From: Pegoplata infirma
Lineage: Eukaryota > Arthropoda > Insecta > Diptera > Anthomyiidae
DNA: 64,000 nucleotides
Direction of reading: 5' to 3'
Assembly (NCBI GenBank): GCA_963921195.1
Contig: OY992540.1
Coordinates: 20,906,262 to 20,970,261, forward strand
Part shown: positions 1-11,557 of the stretch, in pieces
How positions within the stretch are numbered: the stretch's first letter is position 1
Layout of the letters: the number at the start of each line of letters is the position of its first letter
The notes under the pieces: generated by a model
Databases searched by the model: none
The model's input: only the letters and a program-made list of their open reading frames with translations
Told to the model about the DNA's origin: nothing
Translations under genes and position numbers: made by a program

Positions 1-164
1 TGTTTCAGCGCTCTAAAGAGATGTGAATTCAGAGCATCTTAAGAGCGCTTTTTCGGTTTATCCAACTAGCGCTCTAAAGTGTGACATCGCCTTAGAGAAT
101 CATGCATGAATTCAGCAGGTTTGGAAGCGCTCCTTGACTCAAGTTTCCTTTCCAAAAGCTGCAC
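1..164. other. Short intergenic stretch with AGCGCTCTAAAG repeats
   Basis: AGCGCTCTAAAG occurs twice (near 7 and 68), and the reverse form AAGAGCGCTTT near 48. No gene seen. Confidence 0.5.
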
Positions 165-512
165 TGGCAGCACAGTGGATTATTTTTAATAGTTCGACCA
201 TTCAGTAAGTACTGGAGCGATTGCAGCGAAATTCACACCGGTTATATCTGACGTATCTTTGAGCTTAATTTTGGACGCTGGATGGACCCCACATGTCCAA
301 TAATTCCACTACCAGGTTCCCCTAAAGTAGGACTTATTAAGTATACAAAAACTTTAAATGCTTTAAAATCACCAACTTCAAAGTCGTGTAAAAAAAAATC
401 TAGCAATAAAATAAAAAAAACCCTGAGTGTTTTGTGATGGAAAATATGAACTTTCACATTTGGTTTCACCCCATTCCGATTCGGAAAGTTCGATTTTGTA
501 TCACAGCGATAT
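165..512 (+). repeat. H-family repeat, partial
   Basis: Shares GTACTGGAGCGATTGCAGCG, CCCCACATGTCCAATAA, ACTTTAAATGCTTTAAAATC and CCCATTCCGATTCGGAAA with 25508-25841 and 29440-29789. The left side is missing. Confidence 0.8.
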
Positions 513-1097
513 TAATATTAATTCTATGAAAAATTTTATGAAAATATAGGTTCACACATAAAATCAAATCTTTTTTTCATTAAATTTCTATTTTTTCATT
601 TAAAATTCATATTTTAATATTTCATCAACACAATTATAAAAGATTACAATGTGTCACAATAACGTACAATAAATATTTAACACAATGAATTTTGTATAAT
701 AAAATATATCGAGGGATTATATCCAAAAGTCGTCTGACCTCAATTTCCAAGGAAATATGAAATTTTAATGGTAAAATACAAAATAAAATCTCTGTCACAC
801 AGAAAAAAAAAAAATTGTCAATACAATTAATTTCATTGTTAATACAATTAAACATTTAATTGAAACTGAGCCTACATTGGATTTTGTCAATACAACATTG
901 ACTTTTGTAACTTTTAAAAAAAATATCAACTCATTTTTGTCAATTAAATTCATTGTTGTATCAACAATGAAATTAATTGAAAAGTTTGTAATAAATTATA
1001 TTAACGGAAACAACCATGCTTTAATGTCATTTTATAAAAAAAAATCTAAAAATAGAACAAAAAAAATCTAAAAAATTAAAAAAAAAAAAAAAACATT

Positions 1098-1166
1098 AGC
1101 CGGCAGCTGGAATCGAACCCGCAACGAACATGATACGAGTCTAGCACACTACCACCGGGCTATTCC
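1098..1166 (-). repeat. tRNA-like module 1 (SINE-type)
   Basis: On the minus strand: A box TAGCCCGGTGGTAG and B box GGGTTCGATTCC at tRNA spacing. The acceptor and anticodon stems are poor. First of three tandem modules. Confidence 0.7.
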
Positions 1167-1279
1167 TTGTATATATTTGTAGTTGACTATACGCGTATAT
1201 TAAAGGAAATAAACCGGTTTTAATGTCATTTTATTAAAAAAAATAAAAAATATACAAAACTAAAAAAAAAAAAAAATCT

Positions 1280-1347
1280 AGCGGCAGCTGGAATCGAACC
1301 GGCAACGAACATGGTACGAGTCTAGCACACTACCGCCGTGCTATTTC
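1280..1347 (-). repeat. tRNA-like module 2
   Basis: Minus strand, close copy of module 1 (CAGCTGGAATCGAACCGG on plus), 182 bases further on and separated by an A-rich linker containing ACGCGTATA. Confidence 0.7.
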
Positions 1348-1448
1348 TCATATATTTTTTACTTGACTTAACGCGTATAAAAGGTGTTGCAGAATAGCAA
1401 AACAAAAATAATTTAAAATAAAAATAAATAAAAATAAAAAAATGTTTC

Positions 1449-1512
1449 CGCCAGCTGGCAGCGAACCCGCAATGTTCATGATTTGAGTCTAGCACACTAC
1501 CACCGAGCTATC
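1449..1512 (-). repeat. tRNA-like module 3
   Basis: Minus strand, more diverged: the B box reads GGGTTCGCTGCC, one substitution inside the box. 169 bases after module 2. Confidence 0.65.
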
Positions 1513-1746
1513 GTCACATAAATTTAAGCTTCATTAAATGAATTTATAAGGTGTCTGTGTTATCAATGAGCATTTTGTGCGTTTTTTAACAATGACTTTA
1601 ATTGATGCATTTAATTGGAAATTAAATTGGATTTTTGTCACATTAACTATATACATTGTTGATACAATTAAAAACGTTGTTGAACTAAAAGTTAGTTGCT
1701 AACAATTTGTTTTGTTACTTTTGATTTCCCGATATTTTTTTCTGTG

Positions 1747-3162
1747 TCATCTGTGGTTTACATTTAAAGTAAAAATATTTCTGTTAGCGATTTCTTGTAA
1801 ATTTTTATATTTATAGTTATAAAATTATGTTTACACCAAATTCAAGATTTTTTTGAATTTCCAACAGAAATCTCACAGAAAAATGTTTAATATTATAGAA
1901 AAATGTTTAATGAACTAGAGAAAATGCCCTGGATTAAAAGATTTGAGGTGAATTTTTCTTGAAATTATGTTAATTTCAAAGCTATTTGTTAATTTCTGGA
2001 AAAAATGCGAAGCATTATTTAAGAAATTTTAAATATAAGCTCTCGATATGTTCTTTATTTTTTTTTGTCTGCCACAAGGTGCAAAAATATTTATTAAAAT
2101 AAAATATTTATATATTTATTTTTTTTTTCAAATAAATTTTATTTATGATATCAAAATATTTGTTTATTTTTTTGACAAAAAGACGCGCCGTGTGAAAATT
2201 TATACATACTCGTACATTAGTTTTTATTTTTGAGTAAAATTATTACAAACATAAAATGTTAATCACAATCATATATCAATAAATGAAACAAGATTGTGTA
2301 AATTAAAAGAAATTTTTGTTTCTTTAAAACATAAATTTTAAAATAATTGCAATATAATTGTAACAAAATTTATGAGGTATAATTGACAATGTTGTTATTG
2401 TGGCGGTGATTAGAAAGGATTTAGTTTTTGTTTTAATTGCAATGCAAATTTAGTTTAAACTGCTTTAATTTCCAAATCTGACTAGTTTAAATGAAATCGC
2501 TTTAATTGCAACTCTGCGTAAATGCAACACTGTGTTGTAACACTGTAATTTCCAATGTCAGCTGACATAAAGACGTTGTGGCGCCGTCTAAAGCTTCTTA
2601 ACGCCGACACTTATAATGTTTGTTAAAACACGAAATCTTTTGAAGTAATTTTAATACAAAAACTCTTAAATTAGAATTTCCCATGATTTTTCGGATTTTT
2701 TTTTAGCAAAACAAAACATGTATTTACTAATATAACGTTTTTTTTTTCGAAAGATAATATCTTTTTAAGATTCTCCTATATGTCCTTCACCCAAAATGAT
2801 TCATTATAATAATATTTTCTTTGGCTTCAAAAATTATATATTAATTTTTAATTTTCTACGTTTTTTTACGTTCTTACCACCCAAAAAAATATTTTAATTT
2901 TGATCATAAAAACATCACATAAACAAAAGAAGAATGATGGTTTTTCGTGTTATACGATACGCACTGTATATTTGCCAACAATGTTGGTGCAAAAAAATAA
3001 AAATTATTTTTAATGATGCAATTAAAAAAATAAAAACTGCGAACAAGAAAATACTTATATTTATTTTTGAATATCAAACATATGAGAATTATATAAAACA
3101 GAAGTTCACAAACATTTTGAATTTTTTGGAAAATTTTATTTGATATTTTTAAAATTTTAAAA
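1747..3162. other. AT-rich sequence, no gene seen
   Basis: Long A/T runs, scattered TTAATTGCAAT-like motifs near 2300-2530, and no ORF with coding character. Nothing further can be supported. Confidence 0.6.
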
Positions 3163-3614
3163 CAGGTCAATTGAAGTTAAAACAAGTGAGAGTGTTACAT
3201 TTGACTGTGCCGAATCTTTTAAACCCTTCAAAATGTAAAAAACAATATAAAACAAATTCAGGAGCGTCTTTTTTTTGGGGGGGGGGGGTTGGTGTTTGAC
3301 GTTAGGGGGAGCCTTCCTCTTGCGATTTTGAACTTTGTCTGAGATAAGAAAGTTGCATTTGCTTAGCAAAAGTACAAAAACCCTACAAAAAATGCGGTTT
3401 TTCTTAGGTTGGTTTAATTCTCAAAGGGGAAACTTTTTCCCCTTAGTCCGATTTTGCCCATTTTGGAACTTAACCTGCCAAAGAATATAAGACATATTCA
3501 TGCCAAACTTTGGATGCCTAGCTCTTTTATTTTGAACTGTATCGTGTCCTTTACAGACGGACGGACAGAAGGACATCGCTAGAATGTCTTAGAATCGATC
3601 ACTGATCATATATA
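3163..3614 (+). repeat. P-family repeat, cut by the foldback element
   Basis: Head AAAACAAGTGAGAGTGTTAC, a TGCCGAATC hairpin part, a G12-type run near 3280, then GACGGACGGACAG and CATCGCTAGAATGTC. It stops at the TA where the 3615 element begins; the tail is lost. Confidence 0.8.
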
Positions 3615-5281
3615 TATGGGGCATTCCATGTGAAATCGGACACTTTGAAAAACTTTTTTTTTTAGATTTTCCCAATTTGTTTACAGTTTTTAGTACCCTT
3701 CGAAAACTCCTTCGTGGTAAATTTTCAGATTTTTTTGATGACCCGTTCAAAAGATATCGAATTTTTAAAAATTGGTGGTTTGTTCCTTTACTCAAACTTC
3801 TTTTAATCATAACTTCTTCAATAATGGTCCAAATTTCAAATTTTTTTTTTAAATTTTTTTGTTTTTTTACGTACTTTCTAAAAAAATTCTTAAAAGCGCT
3901 CTAGTATGCGATTTTTAAGTTTTAAAATTTAAATCTCATTTTTGAAAATGTTTGTACTTTTCGATTTTTTTGAAATTTTTTTGTGTAAAACTTCTATCAA
4001 TTCTACAAATTTTTTGCCCAGGAAGATCGTGGGATAACGATTATTACTATTTTTTAAAATTTTTTGAAAAAATTTTATTGTAATTTTTCAATATTAAAAT
4101 CATTTCTACTGCTCCAATGGTGCGTCATAGAGGGGTCCTTTATAAGATCGACCCCCATTAATTTTTACGTCTTAACATTTCTTTGGAACAAACTAATTTA
4201 TTATTTTTACCCTACAACATTTTTTTAAAACATTTCTACGCCCTATCTCCACTCCCTAAGTAGGCTCCCATACAAAATTACATTTTTATAAAATTTGCTC
4301 CAACTGTTATTTGTATGAGAGCCTACTTCTGGAGTGGAGATGGGGCGTTGGTATGTTTTGAAAAAATGTTGTAGGGTAAAAATAAATGGGGGTCGGTCTC
4401 ACTAATGACCTCTCGGACGCACCATTGGACCGGTAGAAGCTGATTAAATAAAACAAATTTACAAAAAATAAAAAAAAATTGTATGGGGACCGCCTTAACA
4501 GTTAAAGATAGAGGTTAGGTGTGTTCATAGAAAATGTTTGGACTAAAAAAATATTGTGGGTCGGTCATACATTTTGTTGCTCTAAGGGCACTATTTTGTT
4601 GCTCTAAGGGCACAGTTAGAGCGGTTAGAACAAATTTTAAAAAATGTCGTTTTGTGTGGGAGCCCCCTTAGAAATTGGTGATAGGGTATTAGTTTGTTCC
4701 AAAGAAATGTTAAGACGTAAAAATAAATGGGGGTCGGTCTTATAAATGACCCCTCTATGACGCACCATTGGAGCAGTAGAAATGATTTTAAGATTGGAAA
4801 ATTACAATAAATTTTTTTCAAAAAATTTAAAAAAATAGTAATAATCGTTATCCCACGATCTTCCGGGCAAAAAATTTGTAAAATTGATAGAAGTTTTACA
4901 CAAAAAAATTTCAAAAAAATCAAAGAGTACAAACATTTTCAAAAATGAGATTTAAATTTTAAAACTTAAAAATCGCATACTAGAGCGCTTTTAAGAATTT
5001 TTTGGGATTTTTTTTTAGAAAGTACGTAAAAAAACAAAAATTTTGAAAAAAAAAAATTTGAAATTTGGACCATTATTGAAGAAGTTATGATTAAAAGAAG
5101 TTTGAGTAAAGGAACAAACTACCAAATTTTAAAAATTCGATATCTTTTAAACGGGTCATCAAAAAGATCTGAAAATTTACCACGAAGGAGTTTTCGGAGG
5201 GTACTAAAAACTGTAAACAAATTGGGAAAATCTAAAAAAAAAGTTTTTCAAAGTGTCCGATTTCACATGGAATGCCCCATA
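3615..5281. mobile_element. Foldback element with ~580-bp inverted arms
   Basis: Ends TATGGGGCATTCCATG / CATGGAATGCCCCATA, TA on both sides. Arms 3615-4185 and 4690-5281 are highly similar. Inside is a second inverted pair (around 4215-4275 and 4315-4380, GCCTACTT / AAGTAGGC, with GGAGTGGAGATGGGGCG on one side). Long arm ORFs mirror each other and look non-coding. Related pieces: 47825 and 60630. Confidence 0.9.
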
Positions 5282-5831
5282 TATACAGTGTGTATAAAAT
5301 GTTATTAAAAAATAAAAATTATCTAAACAAATTTAATAATTGCTTTAATGCAAAAAAAAAAATATAAATATCATTAAAAATCTTAAAAATAGCTAAAAAA
5401 CTAAAATTTATACAAAATATGTCCTAAAAATATGCATTTATAGCGAAATAATAGTAAAATATGCAAAAATATGCATTTTAAGCAAAATAAGCAAAAATAT
5501 GCACTAACGAATCGATGCCATTTTAACGCAAATTCTTTGATTCGCAAAGATATCTTATGTATGCTGTTCTATGACCAAAGGGGAAAAACATGCATTTGCA
5601 TGAAAGTCCTCTCCTTGGTTATTACATAAAATTAAAAAAAAAAACGCATTTTTTAACCGAGTTTAACTGTAATGGGATAATTTTGCTTTTTATTTTAAAT
5701 TTCGTATAAAAAGTCTGAAAAACTCATAAAAACAAGTTAGAAAAATACACTTTCACATTTTTTTTTTATTTATCGATTTATAAAAAAAAATCTAATGAAG
5801 AAAATGTTATGAAATTTTTTTCCCATATGAA
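5282..5831. other. AT-rich stretch with ATATGCA motifs
   Basis: Repeated AAAATATGCA / AAGCAAAATA motifs at 5400-5510. No gene seen. Confidence 0.5.
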
Positions 5832-6850
5832 TAGGGTTCCCAGACGTCCCGCATTTGGCGGGATTGTCCCGCTTTTTATAACCGATTCCCGCGTCCCGCG
5901 CGGGATTCAATATTCCCGCTTTTTTTTTGCAATTTTTTAAACCTAAAGGTTTTTAAAAGGCTTATTTGTAAGCTTTTGTAAAATTGGTTTTACCTTGCCG
6001 CCCAAATGATGTGGATTTAGAACCTTTTTAAGGAAAAAATAAAAGCCTATTTACACCTGAGGTGAAATCTCGTTCGAACGAAATTTCGATCAAATGGTCT
6101 GCATCATTTTATGCACAACCATATGGTCGAAATTTTGTTCGAACGAGATTTCACCTCAGCTGTGAATTGGGTATAAGAAAAAAGTTTACAATCTTTTTAA
6201 CAACAACTATTTTTTACTTTAAAAGCCTAAAGGTTTTCAAAAGGCTTATTTGTAAGCTTTTGTAAAATTGGGTTTACCTTGCCGCCCAAATGATGTGGAT
6301 TTAGAACCTTTTTAAGGAAAAAATAAAAGCCTATTCACACCTGAGGTGAAATCTCGTTCGAACGAGATTTCGATCATATGGTCAGCATCATTTTATACAC
6401 AACCATATGGTCGAAATTTTGTTCGAACGAGATTTCACCTCAGCTGTGAATTGGGTATAACAAAAAAGTTTTCAAACAAACGTTTGAAAAAAATATTTTT
6501 CAAAAAATGTACGCCAAAAGTTGCACAATATGGAGTACATTCCGGGAAAAATATTTATATAATTTCCATGCAGTAATTCTGGTCCAGCGTTGTATTTACT
6601 TTAGCTAAATTGGTCTCTGAAGCAACGTGAAAAAAATGTTTTTGAAAAACAAAAACACTTTTTCTATTTCAAAATGCACTTGAGGTTGGTAGTCTCTATT
6701 TAAAACAATAAAACTCGACGAAATACTGCTAAATTTTTCAGTTTTGTTCATAAAAATATTTTTGTCCCGCGAAAATTTTTAAAATCCCGCCATTTTTGTA
6801 ATTTTTGGGAGTTTGTCCCGCATTTTTGAAATAAAATTCTGGCAACCCTA
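5832..6850. mobile_element. hAT-type non-autonomous element with 8-bp TSD
   Basis: Ends TAGGGTTCCCAGA / TCTGGCAACCCTA, exact 8-bp duplication CATATGAA (5824-5831, 6851-6858). It has several GTCCCGC / GCGGGA motifs near each end. The centre is a ~284-bp tandem duplication (units start near 5938 and 6222). Each unit contains a palindrome around ATCTCGTTCGAACGAGAT. Confidence 0.93.
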
Positions 6851-6858
6851 CATATGAA

Positions 6859-8047
6859 TGATATTTTATTTAATAAGCTTATGAGTTCATTATTCATTTG
6901 TTAAATGAACACAAAATAAAGAATCCGTATCATTTATATCACGAAGATTTTTTTTTAACATTTAAAGAATATTCTAAAAAAGAAGCGTTTTGGAGCACTA
7001 TTATATAAAAATACCTTGAAATCAGACCTCATTTTTATATCAAAAATTTTTTTAAAGGTTAATCTCGACCTTCTTTAAATAACAATTTAAGAACCCCTGA
7101 TTTAGTACAAAAATCTAATTAAAAAGTATGATACTAAAAATAAATTGCGTGTTTTTTGCGTGCCATGCTAGCGCGCCGTTTAATAAACATATTTATTATC
7201 GTTTCACACCAAATTGTATGTAAATTGTTGGTTTTCAAATATATTAATTTTTTAATTTTAATTTTGTTTTTGCAATTAGATTTTGTTAAGAAAAACCGAA
7301 AAAAAATAGAAGGAAATCTTGAAACTAAATTGCCAAAAATATGTTAAAAATTTAATGTAATAATTTTTCTTTCTTTAATTAATTAGAAGAAAAAATACTG
7401 AGTCATAATACTAAATGATGGGGAAAATTTTTGATAAAATCATAAATTTTATAAAATTGCAAAAATAAAATATATTTGCAAATAAAATTATTTGCTTATA
7501 AAAATAAACAAAATTTATAAATTAAGGTTTTTTTTTGTGTAACTTGTTGATTTTTATTCAAGATAACATTTGAATTACTCATTTTTTAGAAAATGCATGA
7601 ATTTAGATTTGAATGATTTTTTTTTTTAATAAATTACATTATTAACCCATTTTGAACTAATTTTAAATTTTGTTACAAAAATATTACAAAAAAGTATTAA
7701 GGGTGGTTTAAACGAAAAAACAGCCTTAATGACAACAATTTTTGGTTCAGGGTTGCCACTCAATTGTGGGATGCCTTTATAAAAGGACAACATCGGCTGC
7801 AGTTGTACAGCAAAAACTACTGAAACGATTGTGAGAATTTTTTTGTTTTGATTTGTAGATTATTAAATTCTCTAGGACTTGTCGTGGCTATTTTTTGAAA
7901 AAATATTACTTTTTGTTAAAGTTATGCTAAAAAAAACTAAAAAAATTAAAAAAATTTACATTTCTTCTTTCATTAAAAGTATAATTAGATCAAAATGTCA
8001 AAAAATGGCCACGATAAGTACTATTGAATTTAATAATCTACAAATAA
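6859..8047. other. AT-rich sequence, no gene seen
   Basis: No convincing ORF. A hAT-like start CAGGGTTGCCAC occurs at 7748 but no partner end or duplication was found. Confidence 0.55.
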
Positions 8048-8600
8048 AACAAGTAAGAAAATTATAGTAGGTCAGGACCTACCATATTATACCCTATACC
8101 AGTGTTTCCCGGAAAATGGGTCCCCAGTCCAAACATAAACCGATTAAATCTATTTTTTATCAAATCTTTAATATGTGTAGAAAACACTCACAAACCAAAT
8201 TTGAGTGAAATAGGCTTCTATTTGTTGCCAATAAACCGCTCTACCTGAATATCGGGCGAAATTTTCACATGGGCCTCAGTCAAGAAATGGTCCAATCATA
8301 ATCAGATGTTATTGGGTTATTAAAGTACGCGTTAAACATACACAAACAAAATTTTAATTAAATATTTTCTATTTTCGTTAAATTTAAGTGATTTATGTGA
8401 AGAAGAAGGTGGTTTGTATGGGTTCTACAAGAAGATCTAGTCCGATTCCTTTAAAATACCAATTTCAATAGGCTTCGTCCTTGGGCCAAGAGAGGCTTAA
8501 GTTTCAAATCGAGTCGAAAAGTGTGTCAAGGACCATTATTTCGGGTACTTACAAGCATCAGCACAAACTAATTATACCCTGTTCCACAGAGTGGTGTTCA
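8048..8600 (+). repeat. Q-family repeat
   Basis: Head AAAACAAGTAAGAAAATTAT, TTATACCCTATACCAGTGTT, then CCCCAGTCCAAACATAAACC and so on, ending TATACCCTGTTCCACAGAG. It is inverted relative to 32117-32900 and provides the empty site for the 28410-32116 insertion. Confidence 0.8.
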
Positions 8601-9330
8601 CAGAAAGAATTGAAAACGAATTTCAATCCACAAAAACGCGGTTTCAATTAATTTTTTAATCGAAACTCCTCCGATAAAGAAAATTGTTATATCAATCATC
8701 AAATTGTAGGTGATTAATTGATTTGTTTGTAAATCAATCACTTTTTAGATTTTGATTACACATTTGATTAATTTTTTATTTAAAGTCAATTAAAATAATG
8801 ATTGATTTAACAAATGAATTTTAAGCTTATGACAAAATTATGAAGAAATTCATATTATTTGCTTTCCAATATATTGCCGACAATAAAACCCGATTATAAA
8901 ATATATTTTTGAACTAATGCACTCAAATAATTTGAAGCGAAAAAAAATCTGGTTGTGGAAAATTTGTAATTTGTAAAACAATAATTGGAACATATAAACT
9001 TTGTTGATCAATAGATTTAATTGAAATTTTTTAGCCAATAATTTTTTGTGTGTTGGGTATAACAAAATCAAAATCGGTTCAGTAAACAATACTGTTTTAG
9101 ACAGAACAAAACAATCACGCAAACTCATGAAACAAAAAAAATCACGCACAAAACTATTTCTTCTAATCACCCGCACTCACAATCACGTGAGTTAAACTGA
9201 ATAACACTCACGAACACGTGTAAATCACGAAAAATTCGTGTCACACGCGCATTTCTAGTTAGCAATAGATCTATATCTGTGCAAGTTTGAGCCCAATCGA
9301 ATGACATCGGTTTCAAAAAACGTGTTCACT
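8601..9330. other. AT-rich spacer with a decayed GTGAGT-type fragment
   Basis: 9100-9250 contains AATCACGCA, CTCACAATCACGTGAG and CACGAACACGTG motifs, a reverse fragment of the 10982-11557 family. No gene. Confidence 0.55.
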
Positions 9331-10940
9331 CAGTGCTGCCAACTTTTTTTTGGAGAAATCGTCAATTAAAAAAAAAAATCGTCAAAATCGTCAAGTTGAA
9401 AAAAATTTGTCGTCAAAAAATCGTCATGACAAAAATACGCTAATAAATACTAAAAATGTTAATACCCCAGACCACTCCATGGTCCAGAGTGTAATGAGTT
9501 TCCGTCGATTTTTGTAATTATACAAAATATTGTTCCTCCACCTTTTTCAAGTCCCAATTACACCGCTCAACAAATCAAAGGTTTTTGACTCCGGTTTGAA
9601 GTTTGATACAAAATTTTTAAAGATTTTGACTAGCTGATTCCAAATCTGTGCTCCAAAATTTTCCATCACGTCTAGAATTTTAATTATTCGCGGTTGAAAA
9701 TGCAAAAAAACGCAATTTAAGCATTTTTTGAAAGCCTGCACAGCAGCCACTGGGTGGAATAAAAATTTGGTATAAAGCGTTAGAGTAGAATTGAACTATG
9801 ATCTCAAATATATGTTTAAAAAAATTTGAAGTTGTTGCACTATTATTGGCCAAACATGTATTTAAAAAAAAACACTGTGAAAAAAATTAGAAAAAGCCCC
9901 ATTTTTAAAAGCTTCTAAAACAAAAACCAGATGATCAATCTTTACTGTGATGAGCTCAAAATTTAGGCAAAAGTTAATTCTTTCTTATAGACTTTTAAAC
10001 CCATTAAAGATATCTTCCGGTTTGTACGAAAAATAACACAGAAAACTTAAATTTGTAAAATATTTATTTTTTTAGTTTTTCTCTAAAAAATATCAAAAAA
10101 AAAAAAAACTAAGGTATCTTTTCTACAAAAATTATAATTTTAACAGAGTCAGTTTAAAACGCAATTGTAACCCAACCAAACATAGAATTGTTTTCTATGT
10201 TGGAGACCAAAGACAAATTATACTTTTGCGCTTTATACCAGATTTGTATTCCACTCAATGGCTGCTGTGCAGGCTTTCAAATAATGCAAAAATCGTCATT
10301 TTTCACATTTTTAACCGTGAATAACTAAAAATCTGGACGTGATGGAAAAATTTGGAGTACAGATTTGGAATCAGGAGATCAAAGTCTACTAAAATCGATC
10401 ACCAGAATTCAAACTGGAAAATGACTGTTGAGCGGTGTTATCAATTAATTGAACTGAAATTTGAAACTTAAGAAAAGCTTATGGCCCAAGGACGAAGATT
10501 ATTGAAATTTATTTTTTGTGCATATCCCCCATATTAAAATTCATCCCGATATTGGAGCGTTGTAAATTTAACGCACCAATTAATTTATATTGACCACTTC
10601 TAATGACAAGTCTATTTTTCAACAAAAAAATTTTATTTTAATGTTTTTTCTGGTGAATTTTTAACTTTTCCTGTGTTTTCCCGAAATTGTTAAGATTCTT
10701 TCTTAAAAGTAACTATCTTTTAAAAAAAAATATAGGTTTTTCCATTTTCTTTTCAAAAAATTAAGTGAACTTCAAAGAATTTTCTTAAAAAATTTGAATT
10801 TTTTGACAAAAGTTTAGCCCCATTTAATAAAATCGTCATTTTTGTTCCTGGCGAAATAAAAAATCGTCAATCGTCATTTTAGTAAAATTGATTTAAAAAA
10901 TCGTCAAAATGACGATAAATCGTCAAAGTTGGCAGCGCTG
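9331..10940. mobile_element. hAT-type element with 8-bp TSD and an internal foldback
   Basis: Ends CAGTGCTGCCAAC / GTTGGCAGCGCTG, exact duplication TGTTCACT (9323-9330, 10941-10948). ATCGTCAA is repeated near both ends. Inside, 9540-9780 and 10228-10450 are inverted copies of each other (GCCTGCACAGCAGCCA with GGCTGCTGTGCAGGC), a probable second element. No transposase. Confidence 0.93.
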
Positions 10941-10981
10941 TGTTCACTTAAGATGAAATGAAACCATTATAATATTGAAAT

Positions 10982-11557
10982 TAGAGATGAGCACATGAGC
11001 AGATAAGTGCGTGATTCCCGTGATTATGACTGAACTTAATTTTACTCACGTGACTGTGAGTGTGTGTGAGTGGAAAATTAAATCACGTGAGTGAGTGTGC
11101 GTGAGTAAGATTTTTGCGTGAGTTAGTGTGTGTGAGTAGATATTTTTGCGTGAGTTTGTGTGATTTATTTTCTCTTCAAATTTACTTTAGTCACTAAAAA
11201 AGCAAAAAAAATAAATTTAAGTTTGGCTAAACTTTTAATTTCATCCCGAAAAAAACAAAAAAAAAAAATCGTAATATTTGTAAAAATTTCAAATTTTGTT
11301 AGGTTTTAGAAATTTTTATTTCTAAATTTTTTTTTTGCATAAATAAGAATTTCGTGCGTGCGAGTCAACGTGAGTATGAGTGAAGCTTGCGTGAGTGCAC
11401 GTGAGTGTGAGTTGTCTTAAATTTACTCACGTGATTGTGAGTGATTATGAGTAGAAAAAAATATGCTCGTGAGTGAGTGTGATTGGAAAATAACTGTCGT
11501 GAGCGTGAGTGAGCGTGAGTGAGCGTTAGCCAAAAGTCACTTACGCGCTCATCTTTT
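10982..11557. mobile_element. hAT-type MITE rich in GTGAGT
   Basis: Ends TAGAGATGAGC / GCTCATCTTTT, near-matching 8-bp flanks ATTGAAAT and ATTTAAAT. Interior is a degenerate GTGAGTGTGAGTGAG tract broken by a TTTGGCTAAACTT segment. Same family as 34662-35178. Confidence 0.75.

Larger units (their letters stand above)
798..1746. mobile_element. CACAGAAAA-ended MITE carrying the tRNA-like trimer
   Basis: 949 bp with ends CACAGAAAAAAAA / TTTTTTTCTGTG and TCA on both sides (795-797 and 1747-1749). Interior is rich in TTGATACAATTAA and AATTGAAA palindromic motifs. No ORF of note. Confidence 0.7.

Noticed and set aside
1098..1512. Functional tRNA genes on the minus strand
   Set aside because: B boxes look good, but the anticodon and acceptor stems do not pair and the three copies sit in a transposon.
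4591..5308. Reading frames of 113 and 73 codons in the foldback element
   Set aside because: Both fall in inverted arms, and mirror frames exist in the other arm; the similarity is at DNA level.
7748..7790. CAGGGTTGCCAC as a hAT end
   Set aside because: No inverse partner or 8-bp duplication could be found nearby.
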